A stretch of 61,500 bases of DNA from Pseudomonadota bacterium (GTDB lineage: Bacteria > Pseudomonadota > Gammaproteobacteria > Pseudomonadales > Pseudomonadaceae): assembly GCA_023431055.1 (NCBI GenBank), contig JAEYXX010000175.1, forward strand, positions 1 to 61,500. The letters run 5' to 3'. This document shows positions 41,878 to 51,355 of this stretch, piece by piece. The notes under the pieces are model-generated. The model worked only from the letters and a program-made list of their open reading frames with translations. It had not been told where the DNA came from and made no database searches. The position numbers and the translations under genes are program-made. Position 1 is the stretch's first letter, and every line of letters begins with the position of its first letter.

Positions 41878-43257
41878 TCAGAAGCTCAATAGCGCGATAC
41901 AGAGCAACGCTGCAACCACCGGGATCAGCACGGTGATGACGAAGATGTCCTTGTAAGCCTGCTTGTGCGTCAACCCCATGATCATCAGCATGGCGATCAC
42001 CGCGCCACAGTGCGGCAGCGAATCCAGACCGCCAGCGGTGATGTTAGCGATACGGTGCAGCACCTCGGGCTCCACGCCCATTTCCAGATAACGCGGCGCC
42101 AGCGTCTGCATGAATATCTGCAAGCCACCGGAGGACGAACCGACGATCCCCGAAACCACGCTCACCGAGGCGAACACCGACAGCAGCGGCGGCAGATCCA
42201 CTGCCAGGATCCACTGAGCGAACTGGGCAAAGCCCGCAGTCTGGGTAACGACCCCGCCGAAGCCGATTACCGCCGCCGTGTTCAATAGCGGCATGATCGA
42301 GTCGTCCGCCCCCTGCCCCAGCAGCCCCACGGTATTACGACGCAAGGCCGGAAACATCAGCACAGCGACGCCGGTGGCGATCACCAGGGCGAGACTGGGC
42401 CAGAGGATCGGCTGCGCCTGACTGAAGGCCAAAAGCCCACCCAGCGATCCTTCACCCGGTGTGACAGCACCGGACAAGGCAAGCAGACGCGGCAACAGAA
42501 TGATCCCCAGCACCACCATGATCGGCACCAGCGCCAGCCCCCAGTGCGGCCCGCTACCTGGCGCGCCGGCCAGCTGCTGCATGCGCTCGTCCTGCGTGTT
42601 GGGCTCGAAACCCTCGCCGCGCTCACGCGCCAGGCGCCATTCGCGCTGCAGATAGGCCATACCGAGGACGATCATCACCAACGAGGCGAACAGCCCGATC
42701 CAGGCACCGGCGAACAGATCGGTACCCAGCGCACTGGCGGCGATCACGTTGTGAATCGATGGCGAACCCGGCAGCGCCGTCATGGTGAAGGTGCCGGCGC
42801 CGAGCGCCGTGGCCGCGCAGAACAGGCGCTTGGGCAGGTTGGCCTCGCGCATCAGAGTGATGCCCAGCGGATACATGGTGAAGATCACCACGAACACCAC
42901 CACCCCACCGTAGGTGAGCACGGCACAAACCAGCATCGCCACCCAAAGCGTGCGCTGCGTCCCCAGGCCGCGGGTAATGGCCTGAGCGATACTGCCGGCT
43001 GCCTGACTCGCTGCCATGACCTTGCCGAAGATCGCGCCACAGAGAAACAGTACGAAGAACTTGCCGGCGAAGGTGAAGGCCCCCAACGGACCGAATGGAA
43101 AATGTTCGAGCAATGCACGAGGTACGGCGACACCATTGGTCAACGCCACCAGCATCGAACACAGCAAGGCCGCGATGAAGATATTCACCCCGCGCAGCGC
43201 CATGAAGATAAGTAGTGCCAGGCCCAGCAAGAGTCCCAGATTCCCAAGCATCCGCAT
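41878..43257 (-). CDS. GntP-family permease
   Basis: This 459-residue inner-membrane transporter has 12 or more hydrophobic segments. It belongs to the GntP/DsdX/CitMHS-like ion transporter group: GALTMTALPGSPSIHN-type re-entrant region (here FTMTALPGSPSIHN) and SSSGGLQIFM. Substrates in the family include gluconate, D-serine and other hydroxy acids. No kinase gene is adjacent; a PrpF-family isomerase lies 0.8 kb away on the same strand, beyond oprI. Substrate is therefore open. Confidence 0.85.
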   Translation of the reverse strand: MRMLGNLGLLLGLALLIFMALRGVNIFIAALLCSMLVALTNGVAVPRALLEHFPFGPLGAFTFAGKFFVLFLCGAIFGKVMAASQAAGSIAQAITRGLGTQRTLWVAMLVCAVLTYGGVVVFVVIFTMYPLGITLMREANLPKRLFCAATALGAGTFTMTALPGSPSIHNVIAASALGTDLFAGAWIGLFASLVMIVLGMAYLQREWRLARERGEGFEPNTQDERMQQLAGAPGSGPHWGLALVPIMVVLGIILLPRLLALSGAVTPGEGSLGGLLAFSQAQPILWPSLALVIATGVAVLMFPALRRNTVGLLGQGADDSIMPLLNTAAVIGFGGVVTQTAGFAQFAQWILAVDLPPLLSVFASVSVVSGIVGSSSGGLQIFMQTLAPRYLEMGVEPEVLHRIANITAGGLDSLPHCGAVIAMLMIMGLTHKQAYKDIFVITVLIPVVAALLCIALLSF

Positions 43258-43411
43258 TCCCCTCTTTTATTGTCTTAGTTCCAAGTGCGGACAGTTATAA
43301 CAGTTCGTACAACCACTACACTGTAGGGATTGCGTAACTGACTATTTTTTAGCCAGCCGCCCATAGACCGTAGCCTGCAGAGACCTGCCGGAAGAAAAAA
43401 AACTGCAACTC

Positions 43412-43440
43412 TTGCCCTGGCTCCGTTTACTTACTAAAAG
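43412..43440 (+). promoter_or_regulatory. Possible oprI promoter
   Basis: TTGCCC, 17 bp, TAAAAG, 4 of 6 matches at each box, in an AT-rich stretch 82 bp before the oprI start codon. The rest of 43258-43411 is AT-rich with no gene. Confidence 0.35.
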
Positions 43441-43522
43441 TAATAGGTAGTATGTACGCCGGCTAATTTCCCGCAGTTGGGGAATTGCTTTTTATGGAAA
43501 ACTCCACCTCAAGGGGAACACG

Positions 43523-43774
43523 ATGAACAACGTTCTGAAATTCTCTGCTCTGGCTCTGGCCGCAGTTCTGGCTACCGGTTGCAGCAGCATGTCCAAAGAA
43601 ACCGAAGCTCGTCTGACTGCTACCGAAGACGCAGCTGCTCGTGCTCAAGCCCGTGCCGACGAAGCCTACCGCAAGGCTGATGAGGCTCTGGCTGCTGCTC
43701 AGAAAGCTCAGCAGACCGCTGACGAAGCCAACGAGCGTGCTCTGCGCATGCTGGAAAAAGCCAGCCGCAAGTAA
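43523..43774 (+). CDS. oprI: Major outer membrane lipoprotein OprI
   Basis: This 83-residue lipoprotein has a signal peptide ending in the lipobox LATGC (Cys at 20), a long Ala-rich heptad-repeat helix that forms trimeric coiled coils, and a C-terminal Arg-Lys for linkage to peptidoglycan. It is the Pseudomonas counterpart of Braun's lipoprotein. CAAGGGGAA before the ATG is a ribosome site. Codon choice (GCT, CTG, GAA) is that of a very highly expressed gene and less GC-rich than the neighbours. Confidence 0.97.
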   Translation: MNNVLKFSALALAAVLATGCSSMSKETEARLTATEDAAARAQARADEAYRKADEALAAAQKAQQTADEANERALRMLEKASRK

Positions 43775-43793
43775 TTTGCGACTCGTTTTTTCG

Positions 43794-43826
43794 AAAGCCG
43801 CACCAGGCAACTGGTGCGGCTTTTTT
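43794..43826 (+). terminator. Strong terminator of oprI
   Basis: AAAGCCGCACCAG-GCAA-CTGGTGCGGCTTTTTT, a 10-13 bp GC-rich stem with six T residues. Confidence 0.95.
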
Positions 43827-43855
43827 ATGCCTGCGAAACAGGATGGAGCCGGGAA

Positions 43856-43975
43856 GTGATCATCGGCACTGACAGCCCAGCTCTTGATGATTTTGCACTG
43901 CCCCACTTCTCCGACGAATGGCGAACGCTGCGACTGCCGCCTGACTTTCGCCAATTACGGGCGACCTCTGCCTAA
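43856..43975 (+). CDS. Possible 39-aa ORF or gene remnant
   Basis: GTG at 43856, with GGAG 8-11 nt before, opens a frame encoding IIGTDSPALDDFALPHFSDE and ending in RATSA. The frame is open further upstream into the oprI terminator. The amino-acid pattern looks protein-like, but I recognise no family. It could be the tail of a lost gene. Confidence 0.22.
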   Translation: MIIGTDSPALDDFALPHFSDEWRTLRLPPDFRQLRATSA

Positions 43976-44027
43976 TACCCCAACTGATGACAGCGAAAGC
44001 AGCATCTGAGCCAGCCGCGCGCGGACA

Positions 44028-45245
44028 CTAGATCAAGGCCTGCAGAGCGGCCGCCAGCGCCTGCGAAGCGTTGTACAGCGGCACATGCCCGCGCTGCAGC
44101 ACCTGGGCGCTACGCCGGTAGGCTACCGTCTTCACCTCGAGGCCGGCGCCGACATCGCGCGCCACCACCGTGGCGTCGAGGGTGCCGGCAGGATTTTCCA
44201 TGGCCACAGCGAACTCGCCGAACTGCTCGCCTGGCACAAGCTTGGCAGCAGCCAGACGGGCCGCGACCGTCCCCGGAATCAGCGTGGCCGCGGCCAGGCA
44301 ACAGCCGCCTGATACAGCCAGCGAGGCGTGCAGCGTTTGCGGGGTGAAATAGCGTACCGACAACGTGCCCCCTGCTGCGGCCGGACCAATGATGCAGACC
44401 TTGGGAATGGTTTCGCTGCGGCTGATGTGCTCACGACTCATCAGCTCACCATTGCCCTTTTTCAATCCCATGCGCAGCCCTGCCTCGATCCACACCTCGC
44501 GCAGCGCCTGCAGAAAGGCGGTATCGGCTTCCAGTTCGGCCAGCGGTTCGCGCGCCGTCTTGCCGAAGGACGCCGCCTCGATGATCACCATCGGCACCGC
44601 CACATCGACGCAGGACACGGCATGGCCGAGAACGACATCGATGGCATTGCCGGTCGGCAGCAACCTGCCGGTCTTCGCACCGACCGGATCATGCAGAAAC
44701 AGGTCTACACCGGGGAAGTACCCAGGCACGCCCGGAATGGCCACCTTGCGCAAGGCGTGATCAGCATCGCGCAGTACCCGGCCGGTGGTGATCACACCGG
44801 TATTGGTGTTGCGTATATCGATCTCGAAATCACCACTGCCGCCATCGCCCAAGCCCACGTCCAGCGCCCACAGCGGTAGCGCCGATGACATATTGCCGCA
44901 GTTCACGCTCCAATCGATGTTGCTGTGGCCGGCGGCCAGTTGCGCCAGCGTACTGACCAGCCGGACCTTGCCCGCGATGTTTTCCAGCGCGACGAAGAAC
45001 ACCTTGTTGCTGGTCGCCGAGCCACGCCCCAGCCCAGTCAACTGACGGTTGCCTGGCAGCTCGCCGTCGAGCGGCATGCCCATCAGGTGACGCAGCAGCT
45101 CCTCGCGCAACGCTATGTCCTTGGGCGCGAAACGCTCATCGATCACCAGGCCGGTCGAAGTACCGCCGCGCATGAAGTGCACGGGGAAAGCCAACACGCC
45201 GTCATCCACACGGATACCTGTCGAGTGCGGCTCTTTCTCTTTCAT
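44028..45245 (-). CDS. PrpF-family isomerase, possible 4-oxalomesaconate tautomerase
   Basis: This 405-residue protein shares the PrpF fold: HFMRGGTSTGLVI near the N-terminus, SVNCGNMSSALP with the catalytic Cys, and a late GGCCLAAATLIPGTVA. It is clearly paralogous to prpF at 22383-23570 but diverged. The family also includes GalD of gallate degradation, yet no gallate genes lie here. It stands alone on its strand between oprI and the transpeptidase. The true substrate is unknown. Confidence 0.82.
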   Translation of the reverse strand: MKEKEPHSTGIRVDDGVLAFPVHFMRGGTSTGLVIDERFAPKDIALREELLRHLMGMPLDGELPGNRQLTGLGRGSATSNKVFFVALENIAGKVRLVSTLAQLAAGHSNIDWSVNCGNMSSALPLWALDVGLGDGGSGDFEIDIRNTNTGVITTGRVLRDADHALRKVAIPGVPGYFPGVDLFLHDPVGAKTGRLLPTGNAIDVVLGHAVSCVDVAVPMVIIEAASFGKTAREPLAELEADTAFLQALREVWIEAGLRMGLKKGNGELMSREHISRSETIPKVCIIGPAAAGGTLSVRYFTPQTLHASLAVSGGCCLAAATLIPGTVAARLAAAKLVPGEQFGEFAVAMENPAGTLDATVVARDVGAGLEVKTVAYRRSAQVLQRGHVPLYNASQALAAALQALI

Positions 45246-45445
45246 TCCCGGATACTCCGTTTTCTGCTGCTGTAAGGGTGCTCGACGGGGTGGTGACGCC
45301 GTGACTCCTGGTATTTCACTTCCATCGCGTGACCTGGATACGCTGGCGTGATCATTGTTGATCCCTCACAGGTATCGCTAGTTCGCACCGATATCACCCG
45401 ACAGATCGGCGACTTTTCGGACAGCCCAGACTTTTAACCAGGCAA

Positions 45446-45478
45446 CAAAAAGCCCGCCAGCACGAGTGCAGGCGGGCT
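45446..45478 (-). terminator. Terminator of the L,D-transpeptidase gene
   Basis: On the minus strand AGCCCGCC-(12 nt)-GGCGGGCT is followed by TTTTGTTG. Confidence 0.85.
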
Positions 45479-45495
45479 CTCTCGAACCATGAAGA

Positions 45496-46452
45496 TCAGA
45501 ACGGGTTGTCGTTGCTGGCGACCACGCTCTCGGTCTGCGTGGCGATGGGAACTGGCATTCCGTCTTCTGCAGCAACTACTTCGCGCACCATTTCCCAGTC
45601 TAGACGCAGGCCGCTCAGTTCGTCGCGCTTGAGCAGCGCGTTGATCACTGCCGTGTGCTTGTTGACGACGGACGGATCACCCTCGTCATCCAGCGGCGCG
45701 TGCGCTTCCAGATAGACCTTGCCGCCACTCACACCGAACTTGTAGGGCTCATTGAGAATGCGCACTGGCGTTCCCACCGGCACCATCGCAGCCAATTCCA
45801 GCACGTTGTGGTTGAGCATGCGGAAGCAGCCGTGGCTGACACGCATGCCAATACCGAACTTCTTGTTCGAACCATGGATCAGGTAGCCCGGGAACGACAG
45901 CGTCATCTTGTACGGGCCCAATGGGTTGTCAGGGCCAGGCGGCACCACGGTAGGCAGGATGTCGCCTTCGGCCGCGTGTTCCTCGCGAATCGACTTGGGC
46001 GGATACCAGGCCGGGTTGGGCGTTTTCACGGTGACGCGGCCAGTGCCCAGCGGCGAACCCCAGCCCTCACGACCGATACCCAACGGGAAGGTGTGCACCA
46101 CGTTCTGCCCTTTGGGGAAGTAATACAGACGGTACTCGGCCAGGTTGATCACGATGCCCTCACGCGGGGCCGGTGGCAGCACATAACGCGTCGGCAGGAT
46201 GATCTCGGTGCCCTCGCCCGGCAGCCAGGGGTCAACGCCCGGATTGGCAGCGACCATTTCCAGATAGCCAAGATCGTTGGCCGTTCCCAGATCGGCGAAG
46301 GTGTCCTCGTACTTGGCCTTGATCACCTGTACCTGGCCCACCACGTCCTCGCCTGGCGGCGGCAGTGGAAGTTCGAGAGCCTGCACTGCGGCACTGGAGC
46401 ACAGTGCGACCAGAGTCAGGCAGCGGTTGACCGCAGAAAAGCGCGACAACAT
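45496..46452 (-). CDS. L,D-transpeptidase (YkuD family)
   Basis: This 318-residue exported protein has a signal peptide (MLSRFSAVNRCLTLVALCSSAAVQA), a LysM-like N-terminal segment (ANPGVDPWLPGEGTEIILP) and a YkuD catalytic domain with IHGS and SHGCFRM, the active-site His/Cys. It cross-links peptidoglycan (3-3 bonds) or attaches a lipoprotein such as OprI to it. OprI lies 2 kb away, which makes the second role attractive. The ATG at 46452 was chosen by the signal peptide; the longer frame upstream is not protein-like. Confidence 0.92.
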   Translation of the reverse strand: MLSRFSAVNRCLTLVALCSSAAVQALELPLPPPGEDVVGQVQVIKAKYEDTFADLGTANDLGYLEMVAANPGVDPWLPGEGTEIILPTRYVLPPAPREGIVINLAEYRLYYFPKGQNVVHTFPLGIGREGWGSPLGTGRVTVKTPNPAWYPPKSIREEHAAEGDILPTVVPPGPDNPLGPYKMTLSFPGYLIHGSNKKFGIGMRVSHGCFRMLNHNVLELAAMVPVGTPVRILNEPYKFGVSGGKVYLEAHAPLDDEGDPSVVNKHTAVINALLKRDELSGLRLDWEMVREVVAAEDGMPVPIATQTESVVASNDNPF

Positions 46453-46522
46453 CCGGGAGTCCCTTGAAGAGTTGAATGATATTGCGGCGATTGTACACCG
46501 CCGTTCGAAAGCCTGGCAGACG

Positions 46523-46804
46523 TCAGCCATCCGCCCAGTTCGAACAAAGGCCCTGACGCTGCGCCTGGAAAGTCGCCAGACAGTCAGGACAGAGCCGGCG
46601 ATCGCGCAGCCAGACCTTTTCCAGCGCCCGCCAACGCGGCTGTGCTGGTAACAAACCGCCACACAATGTGCGATCGGCATGCCCACCCAGGCGCAACTGA
46701 CGAGCCACCAGATGCACGCGCACCTCGCGACAGGCGAACAGGTCCAGCTGCTCATCCGGCTCGATCAGTTGGTAGGCATAAAGGGACCAGGCGGGACGCG
46801 GCAT
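46523..46804 (-). CDS. Conserved hypothetical protein (93 aa)
   Basis: The 93 residues start MPRPAWSLYAYQL and hold one CPDC pair (LCPDCLATFQ) plus two further cysteines, which might bind zinc. There is no signal peptide or membrane segment. It lies between the transpeptidase and tesA, all on the same strand. I do not recognise the family. Confidence 0.6.
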   Translation of the reverse strand: MPRPAWSLYAYQLIEPDEQLDLFACREVRVHLVARQLRLGGHADRTLCGGLLPAQPRWRALEKVWLRDRRLCPDCLATFQAQRQGLCSNWADG

Positions 46805-46895
46805 CTGGGGCTCCGTGACAGGTCGGCCACATTAGCCGAAAGGCTTCAGGCGGAAAAGCCTCTGCCTGTGCAGTTTTCCCGCAGCAAAGCGGTGT

Positions 46896-47501
46896 TCACA
46901 GCATGGGTTTGAGCGTCGGCCAGACGTTATCCAGCAACACCGCCTGCGCGGCCTGAGTCGGATGGATGCCATCGGCCTGCATCATCCCCGGCACGCCACC
47001 GACCCCCTCGAGAAAGAATGGCACCAGCGGCACCTGTTTCTGCTCGGCCAGGTCGGCGAACACCTGAGCGAAAGCCGTGGTGTAACGCGCGCCATAATTA
47101 GGCGGCAGGCGCATCCCCAGCAGCAGTACCTTGGCACCGGCCGCCTGCGATGCATCGATCATCGACGCAAGATTCTGTTGCAATTGCGCGGGAGGCTGGC
47201 CACGCAGTCCATCGTTGCCGCCCAGCTCGATGATCACCAGCTCCGGCTTGTGCTCGGCAAGCAGCGCAGAGAGCCGCGCGGCGCCGCCTGCGCTGGTGTC
47301 ACCACTGATCGAGGCATTGACTACCGAGTGTTCGAAACCCTCCTCGCGAAGGCGTTCTTGCAGCATTGCGACCCATCCCTGGCGGCTATCCAGGCCAAAA
47401 GCGGCGCTGATACTATCGCCGACCACAAGCAGGGTGCCTGCAACCGCTCCCTGAGCCCAGAACATCAGGGCCAAGGCACCACTGAGCCACCATGCACGCA
47501 T
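46896..47501 (-). CDS. tesA: Arylesterase / lysophospholipase TesA (SGNH hydrolase)
   Basis: This 201-residue periplasmic enzyme has a signal peptide (MRAWWLSGALALMFWAQGAVA) and the four SGNH blocks: GDSISAAFGL (Ser), GDTSAGG (Gly), GGNDGLRG (Asn) and the DGIHPT (Asp/His) near the end. It hydrolyses short acyl esters and thioesters. It is divergent from the YbbA-type ATPase, with which it is paired in E. coli and P. aeruginosa. Confidence 0.94.
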   Translation of the reverse strand: MRAWWLSGALALMFWAQGAVAGTLLVVGDSISAAFGLDSRQGWVAMLQERLREEGFEHSVVNASISGDTSAGGAARLSALLAEHKPELVIIELGGNDGLRGQPPAQLQQNLASMIDASQAAGAKVLLLGMRLPPNYGARYTTAFAQVFADLAEQKQVPLVPFFLEGVGGVPGMMQADGIHPTQAAQAVLLDNVWPTLKPML

Positions 47502-47512
47502 TTGGAATCTCC

Positions 47513-48196
47513 ATGACTTCGAGCATTCTCGCTGCGCGGAACCTTAGCAAAGTGGTCGAGAGCGCGGAAGGCGAGCTGACCATCCTCCACGATCTCGACC
47601 TGGATCTGAGCAAAGGCGACAGCCTGGCCATCGTCGGCAGCTCCGGCTCCGGCAAATCCACCCTGCTCGGCTTGCTCGCCGGCCTCGACCTGCCCAGCGG
47701 CGGCGCCGTGCTGCTGGCCGGCAACAACCTCAGCGAACTCGATGAAGACCAGCGTGCGCGTCTGCGTGCCGAGCATGTCGGTTTCGTATTCCAGTCGTTC
47801 CAGCTGCTCGACAGCCTCAATGCACTGGAGAACGTGATGCTGCCGCTGGAGCTGGAAGGCCATGCCGACGCCCGTCAGCGCGCGCGCGCATTGCTCGAAC
47901 GCGTTGGCCTCGGCCAGCGCCTGACGCACTATCCGCGCCAGCTCTCCGGTGGCGAGCAACAGCGCGTGGCCATCGCCCGCGCCTTCGCCGCCGAGCCGGA
48001 CGTGCTGTTCGCCGACGAACCTACCGGCAACCTCGACAGCCATACCGGCGAGCGCATCAGCGACCTGCTGTTTCAGCTCAACCAGGAGCGTGGCACCACC
48101 CTGGTGCTGGTGACCCATGACGAGCGCCTGGCGCACCGCTGCCAGCGTCTGATCCGCCTCGAAGCCGGACACCTGATCGATCGCGTGGAGCCCTGA
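47513..48196 (+). CDS. ybbA: ABC transporter ATP-binding protein YbbA
   Basis: This 227-residue LolD-like ATPase has Walker [10 protein letters not shown], signature LSGGEQQR, and Walker B VLFADEP with TGNLD. It pairs with the large FtsX-type permease YbbP encoded next; their stop and start codons overlap (TGATG). The ATG at 47513 avoids overlap with tesA. The complex is a MacB-like mechanotransmission exporter; its substrate is unknown, though linkage to TesA is conserved. Confidence 0.9.
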   Translation: MTSSILAARNLSKVVESAEGELTILHDLDLDLSKGDSLAIVGSSGSGKSTLLGLLAGLDLPSGGAVLLAGNNLSELDEDQRARLRAEHVGFVFQSFQLLDSLNALENVMLPLELEGHADARQRARALLERVGLGQRLTHYPRQLSGGEQQRVAIARAFAAEPDVLFADEPTGNLDSHTGERISDLLFQLNQERGTTLVLVTHDERLAHRCQRLIRLEAGHLIDRVEP

Positions 48197-50700
48197 TGAA
48201 GCGCGTGCCCTTCTCTCGCCTGCTCTCGCTCGCCACCCGCCAGTTGCTGCGCGATGCCCGCGCGGGCGAGTTGCGCGTGCTGTTCTTCGCCTTGCTGGTG
48301 GCGGTGGCGGCCAGCAGCGCCATCGGTTACTTCAGCGCGCGGCTGAACGACGCCATGCTGCTGCGCGCCAGCGAATTTCTCGCCGCCGACTTGCGCCTGA
48401 GCGGCAGCACGCCGGCCAGTCAGGAACAGATCGATGCGGGACTCGAGCTGGGCCTCGATCACGCCCAGGCGGTGGAGTTTTCCAGCGTTGTTGCGGCGCA
48501 GGATGGTATTCAGCTGGCCAGCGTCAAGGCCGCCAATAGCCTTTATCCGCTGCGCGGTGAACTGAGAAGCGCAGCCGAACCCTATGCCCGCGAAGAAGTG
48601 GGGCCGGGACCTCGGCCGGGGGAAGTCTGGGCCGAAGCGCGCCTGATGGTGGCGCTGAACCTGAAGATCGGCGATGAGTTGGAAATAGGCGCCAAAACCC
48701 TGCGCCTGAGCCGCGTGCTGACCTATGACCCGGACACTGCTGGCGATTTCTACAGCCTGACGCCGAGGGTGCTAATGCATCTGGACGACCTTGCCGCCAC
48801 CGAGGTCGTGCAACCCGGCAGCCGTGTGCGTTTTCGCGAACTCTGGCGCGGCGATGCCGACGCGTTGGCGGCCTACCGTCAGGCCGTCGAAGCCGGCCTG
48901 GAACCCAATCAGCGGCTGGACGATGCCCGCGACGGCAATCGCCAGGTCGGTGGTGCTCTCGGCCGCGCCGAACGCTATCTGAACCTGGCCAGCCTGGCGG
49001 CGGTGCTACTCGCTGGCGTGGCGGTGGCGCTGTCGGCGGCACGCTTCGCCGCGCGACGCTTCGACGCCAGCGCCCTGCTGCGCTGCCTCGGCCTGTCTCG
49101 CCGCGAAGCGCTGGCCCTGTTCGGCCTGCAACTGGCCCTGCTCGGGCTGCTCGCCAGCGTGCTCGGCGCGCTGCTCGGCTGGGCCGGCCAGCACGTGCTG
49201 TTCTATCTGTTGCGCGGCCTGATCCCCGATGATCTGCCGCCCGCCGATCTGTGGCCTGCTCTGGCCGGGATGGCCACCGGCCTGGTTGCGCTGGCCGGTT
49301 TCGCCCTGCCGCCGCTGGCAGCGCTCGGCCGCGTGCCGCCGCTGCGTGTGCTGCGTCGCGATATGCTGCCGGTGCCGGCCAGCTCCTGGCTGGTGTATGG
49401 CGCGGCGCTGGTTGCGTTGGGTCTGATCATGTGGCGCCTGAGCCTGGATCTGAAACTGACGCTGGCGCTGCTCGGCGGCGGACTACTCGCTGCACTGCTG
49501 CTCGGCGGCCTGTTGCTGCTCGGCCTGCAGAGCCTGCGCCGCCTGCTGCAGCGCGCTGCCCTGCCCTGGCGCCTGGGCCTCGGCCAGTTGCTGCGCCATC
49601 CACTGGCAGCGGCCGGCCAGTCGCTGGCCTTCGGCCTGATCCTGCTGGCCATGGCGCTGATCGCCCTGCTGCGCGGCGAGCTGCTCGACACCTGGCAGGA
49701 CCAGCTGCCGGAAGATGCGCCCAATCACTTCGCCCTCAACGTGATGCCGGCCGAGCGCGATGCGTTCGCCGCACGTCTGGCCGAACTGTCGCCGCATCCG
49801 GCGCCGCTGTATCCCGTGGTGCCGGGCCGGCTGATCATGATCAACGACGAGCCGGTACGCCAGTTGGTGACTAAGGAAAGTCGCGGCGAACGTGCCATCC
49901 AGCGTGATCTGAGCCTGACCTGGGCCGAGGATCTGCCGTCCGACAACCTGATCACCGCTGGCAATTGGTGGAGCGCCGCGCACGCCAGCGAGCTGCCTGG
50001 CGTTTCGGTCGAATCCGAACTGGCCGAAAGCCTGCAACTTAAGCTCGGCGATACGCTGCGTTTCAATGTCGGCGGCATCGAACGCGAAGCGCAGGTGACC
50101 AGCCTGCGCCAGGTGGACTGGGACAGCTTCCAGCCCAATTTCTACATGATCTTCGAGCCGCAGACCCTGCAGGATCTGCCCGCTACCTATCTGACCAGTT
50201 TCTACCTACCGCCCGGCCAGGATGCCGAGCTGATCAAGCTCAGCCGCGCCTTTCCCAGCGTCACCCTGCTGCAGGTTGACGCCCTGCTGGCGCAGCTGCG
50301 CAGCATCCTCGCCCAGGTCACCCTGGCCATCGAGTACGTGCTGCTGTTCGTGCTCGCCGCCGGCATCACCGTACTGCTGGCCGGGCTGCAGGCCACGCTG
50401 GACGAGCGCATTCGCCAGGGTGCGCTGCTGCGCGCCCTGGGCGCCGAGCGCAAGTTGCTGATCAGCGCCCGCCGTGCCGAGTTCGGCCTGCTGGGCGCGG
50501 CCGCCGGCCTGCTCGCTGCATTGGGCTGTGAGCTGGTGAGTTTCCTGCTCTATCGCTATGCCTTTGACATGAGCTGGCAGCCTCATCCGTGGCTCCTGCT
50601 GCTGCCGCTGATTGGCGCGCTGCTGATCGGCCTGGCCGGCGTGCTGGGCACCCGCCGCGCATTAAATGCCAGCCCCTTGAGCGTGCTGCGCGAAGGCTGA
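48196..50700 (+). CDS. ybbP: FtsX-type ABC permease YbbP
   Basis: This 834-residue membrane protein has the layout of large lipoprotein-type permeases: an N-terminal helix, a long periplasmic domain (about 45-255), three core helices, a duplicated set and four further helices to the C-terminus. The FtsX motif region ALLRALGAERKLL is near the end, and a matching ALLRCLGLSRREAL lies near residue 295, showing the internal duplication. Partner of YbbA. Confidence 0.9.
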   Translation: MKRVPFSRLLSLATRQLLRDARAGELRVLFFALLVAVAASSAIGYFSARLNDAMLLRASEFLAADLRLSGSTPASQEQIDAGLELGLDHAQAVEFSSVVAAQDGIQLASVKAANSLYPLRGELRSAAEPYAREEVGPGPRPGEVWAEARLMVALNLKIGDELEIGAKTLRLSRVLTYDPDTAGDFYSLTPRVLMHLDDLAATEVVQPGSRVRFRELWRGDADALAAYRQAVEAGLEPNQRLDDARDGNRQVGGALGRAERYLNLASLAAVLLAGVAVALSAARFAARRFDASALLRCLGLSRREALALFGLQLALLGLLASVLGALLGWAGQHVLFYLLRGLIPDDLPPADLWPALAGMATGLVALAGFALPPLAALGRVPPLRVLRRDMLPVPASSWLVYGAALVALGLIMWRLSLDLKLTLALLGGGLLAALLLGGLLLLGLQSLRRLLQRAALPWRLGLGQLLRHPLAAAGQSLAFGLILLAMALIALLRGELLDTWQDQLPEDAPNHFALNVMPAERDAFAARLAELSPHPAPLYPVVPGRLIMINDEPVRQLVTKESRGERAIQRDLSLTWAEDLPSDNLITAGNWWSAAHASELPGVSVESELAESLQLKLGDTLRFNVGGIEREAQVTSLRQVDWDSFQPNFYMIFEPQTLQDLPATYLTSFYLPPGQDAELIKLSRAFPSVTLLQVDALLAQLRSILAQVTLAIEYVLLFVLAAGITVLLAGLQATLDERIRQGALLRALGAERKLLISARRAEFGLLGAAAGLLAALGCELVSFLLYRYAFDMSWQPHPWLLLLPLIGALLIGLAGVLGTRRALNASPLSVLREG

Positions 50701-50754
50701 GAACCTGAAGAGGGGTTTGCTAGACTTGGCGCCCCCTCTCACATCCGAGACACC

Positions 50755-51252
50755 ATGAGCCGCTATCGTCCCCCTCGCCCCGCCGGCACTCCCCTGATCA
50801 CGCCTGAAGGCGAAGCGCGCCTGCGCGCCGAGCTGCACGAGCTGTGGCATGTGCGCCGGCCCCAGGTGACACAGTCGGTGAGCGAAGCGGCAGCCCAGGG
50901 CGACCGCTCGGAAAACGCCGAGTACACCTACGGCAAGAAGATGCTGCGCGAAATCGACAGCCGCGTGCGCTTTCTCACCAAGCGCCTGGAAAAGCTCAAG
51001 GTCGTCAGCGAAAAACCGTCCGATCCGAACAAGGTGTATTTCGGCGCCTGGGTCACCATCGAGGACGAGGATGGCGAACAGTCGCGCTACCGCATCGTCG
51101 GCCCCGATGAGCTGGATCTGAAGCAGGGACTGATCAGCATCGATTCGCCACTGGCCCGCGCTCTGGTCGGCAAGCCACTGGACGCCGAAGTGCGCGTGCA
51201 CACGCCCACCGGCGAGAAAACCTGCTACATCGTCGAGATCGAATATCCCTAG
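50755..51252 (+). CDS. greB: Transcription elongation factor GreB
   Basis: This 165-residue RNA polymerase cleavage factor has an N-terminal coiled coil with [14 protein letters not shown] (acidic tip) and a C-terminal FKBP-like domain ending [13 protein letters not shown]. The ENAEY tip reaches the polymerase active site to rescue backtracked complexes. GreB is told from GreA by the RPP-rich N-terminus and [15 protein letters not shown] helix. Confidence 0.95.
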   Translation: MSRYRPPRPAGTPLITPEGEARLRAELHELWHVRRPQVTQSVSEAAAQGDRSENAEYTYGKKMLREIDSRVRFLTKRLEKLKVVSEKPSDPNKVYFGAWVTIEDEDGEQSRYRIVGPDELDLKQGLISIDSPLARALVGKPLDAEVRVHTPTGEKTCYIVEIEYP

Positions 51253-51264
51253 ACACTGCGCCGC

Positions 51265-51355
51265 GTAGGGCGGGTGTAACCCGCCATGGTCGCTCTGGCG
51301 GGTTGCACCCGCCCTACATCGACTTAAAGCGTAGGGTGCGCCGTCCCACCCTACC
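51265..51355. repeat. Two palindromic intergenic repeats after greB
   Basis: GTAGGGCGGGTGTAACCCGCC (51265 onward) pairs with GGCGGGTTGCACCCGCCCTAC ending at 51317, a near-perfect 21-bp inverted repeat. A second one, GTAGGGT...ACCCTAC, spans 51331-51355. Together they may also end transcription. Confidence 0.75.

Noticed and set aside
43463..43954. 163-codon minus-strand frame across oprI
   Set aside because: It is antisense to oprI and its terminator; the real gene is clear on the plus strand.
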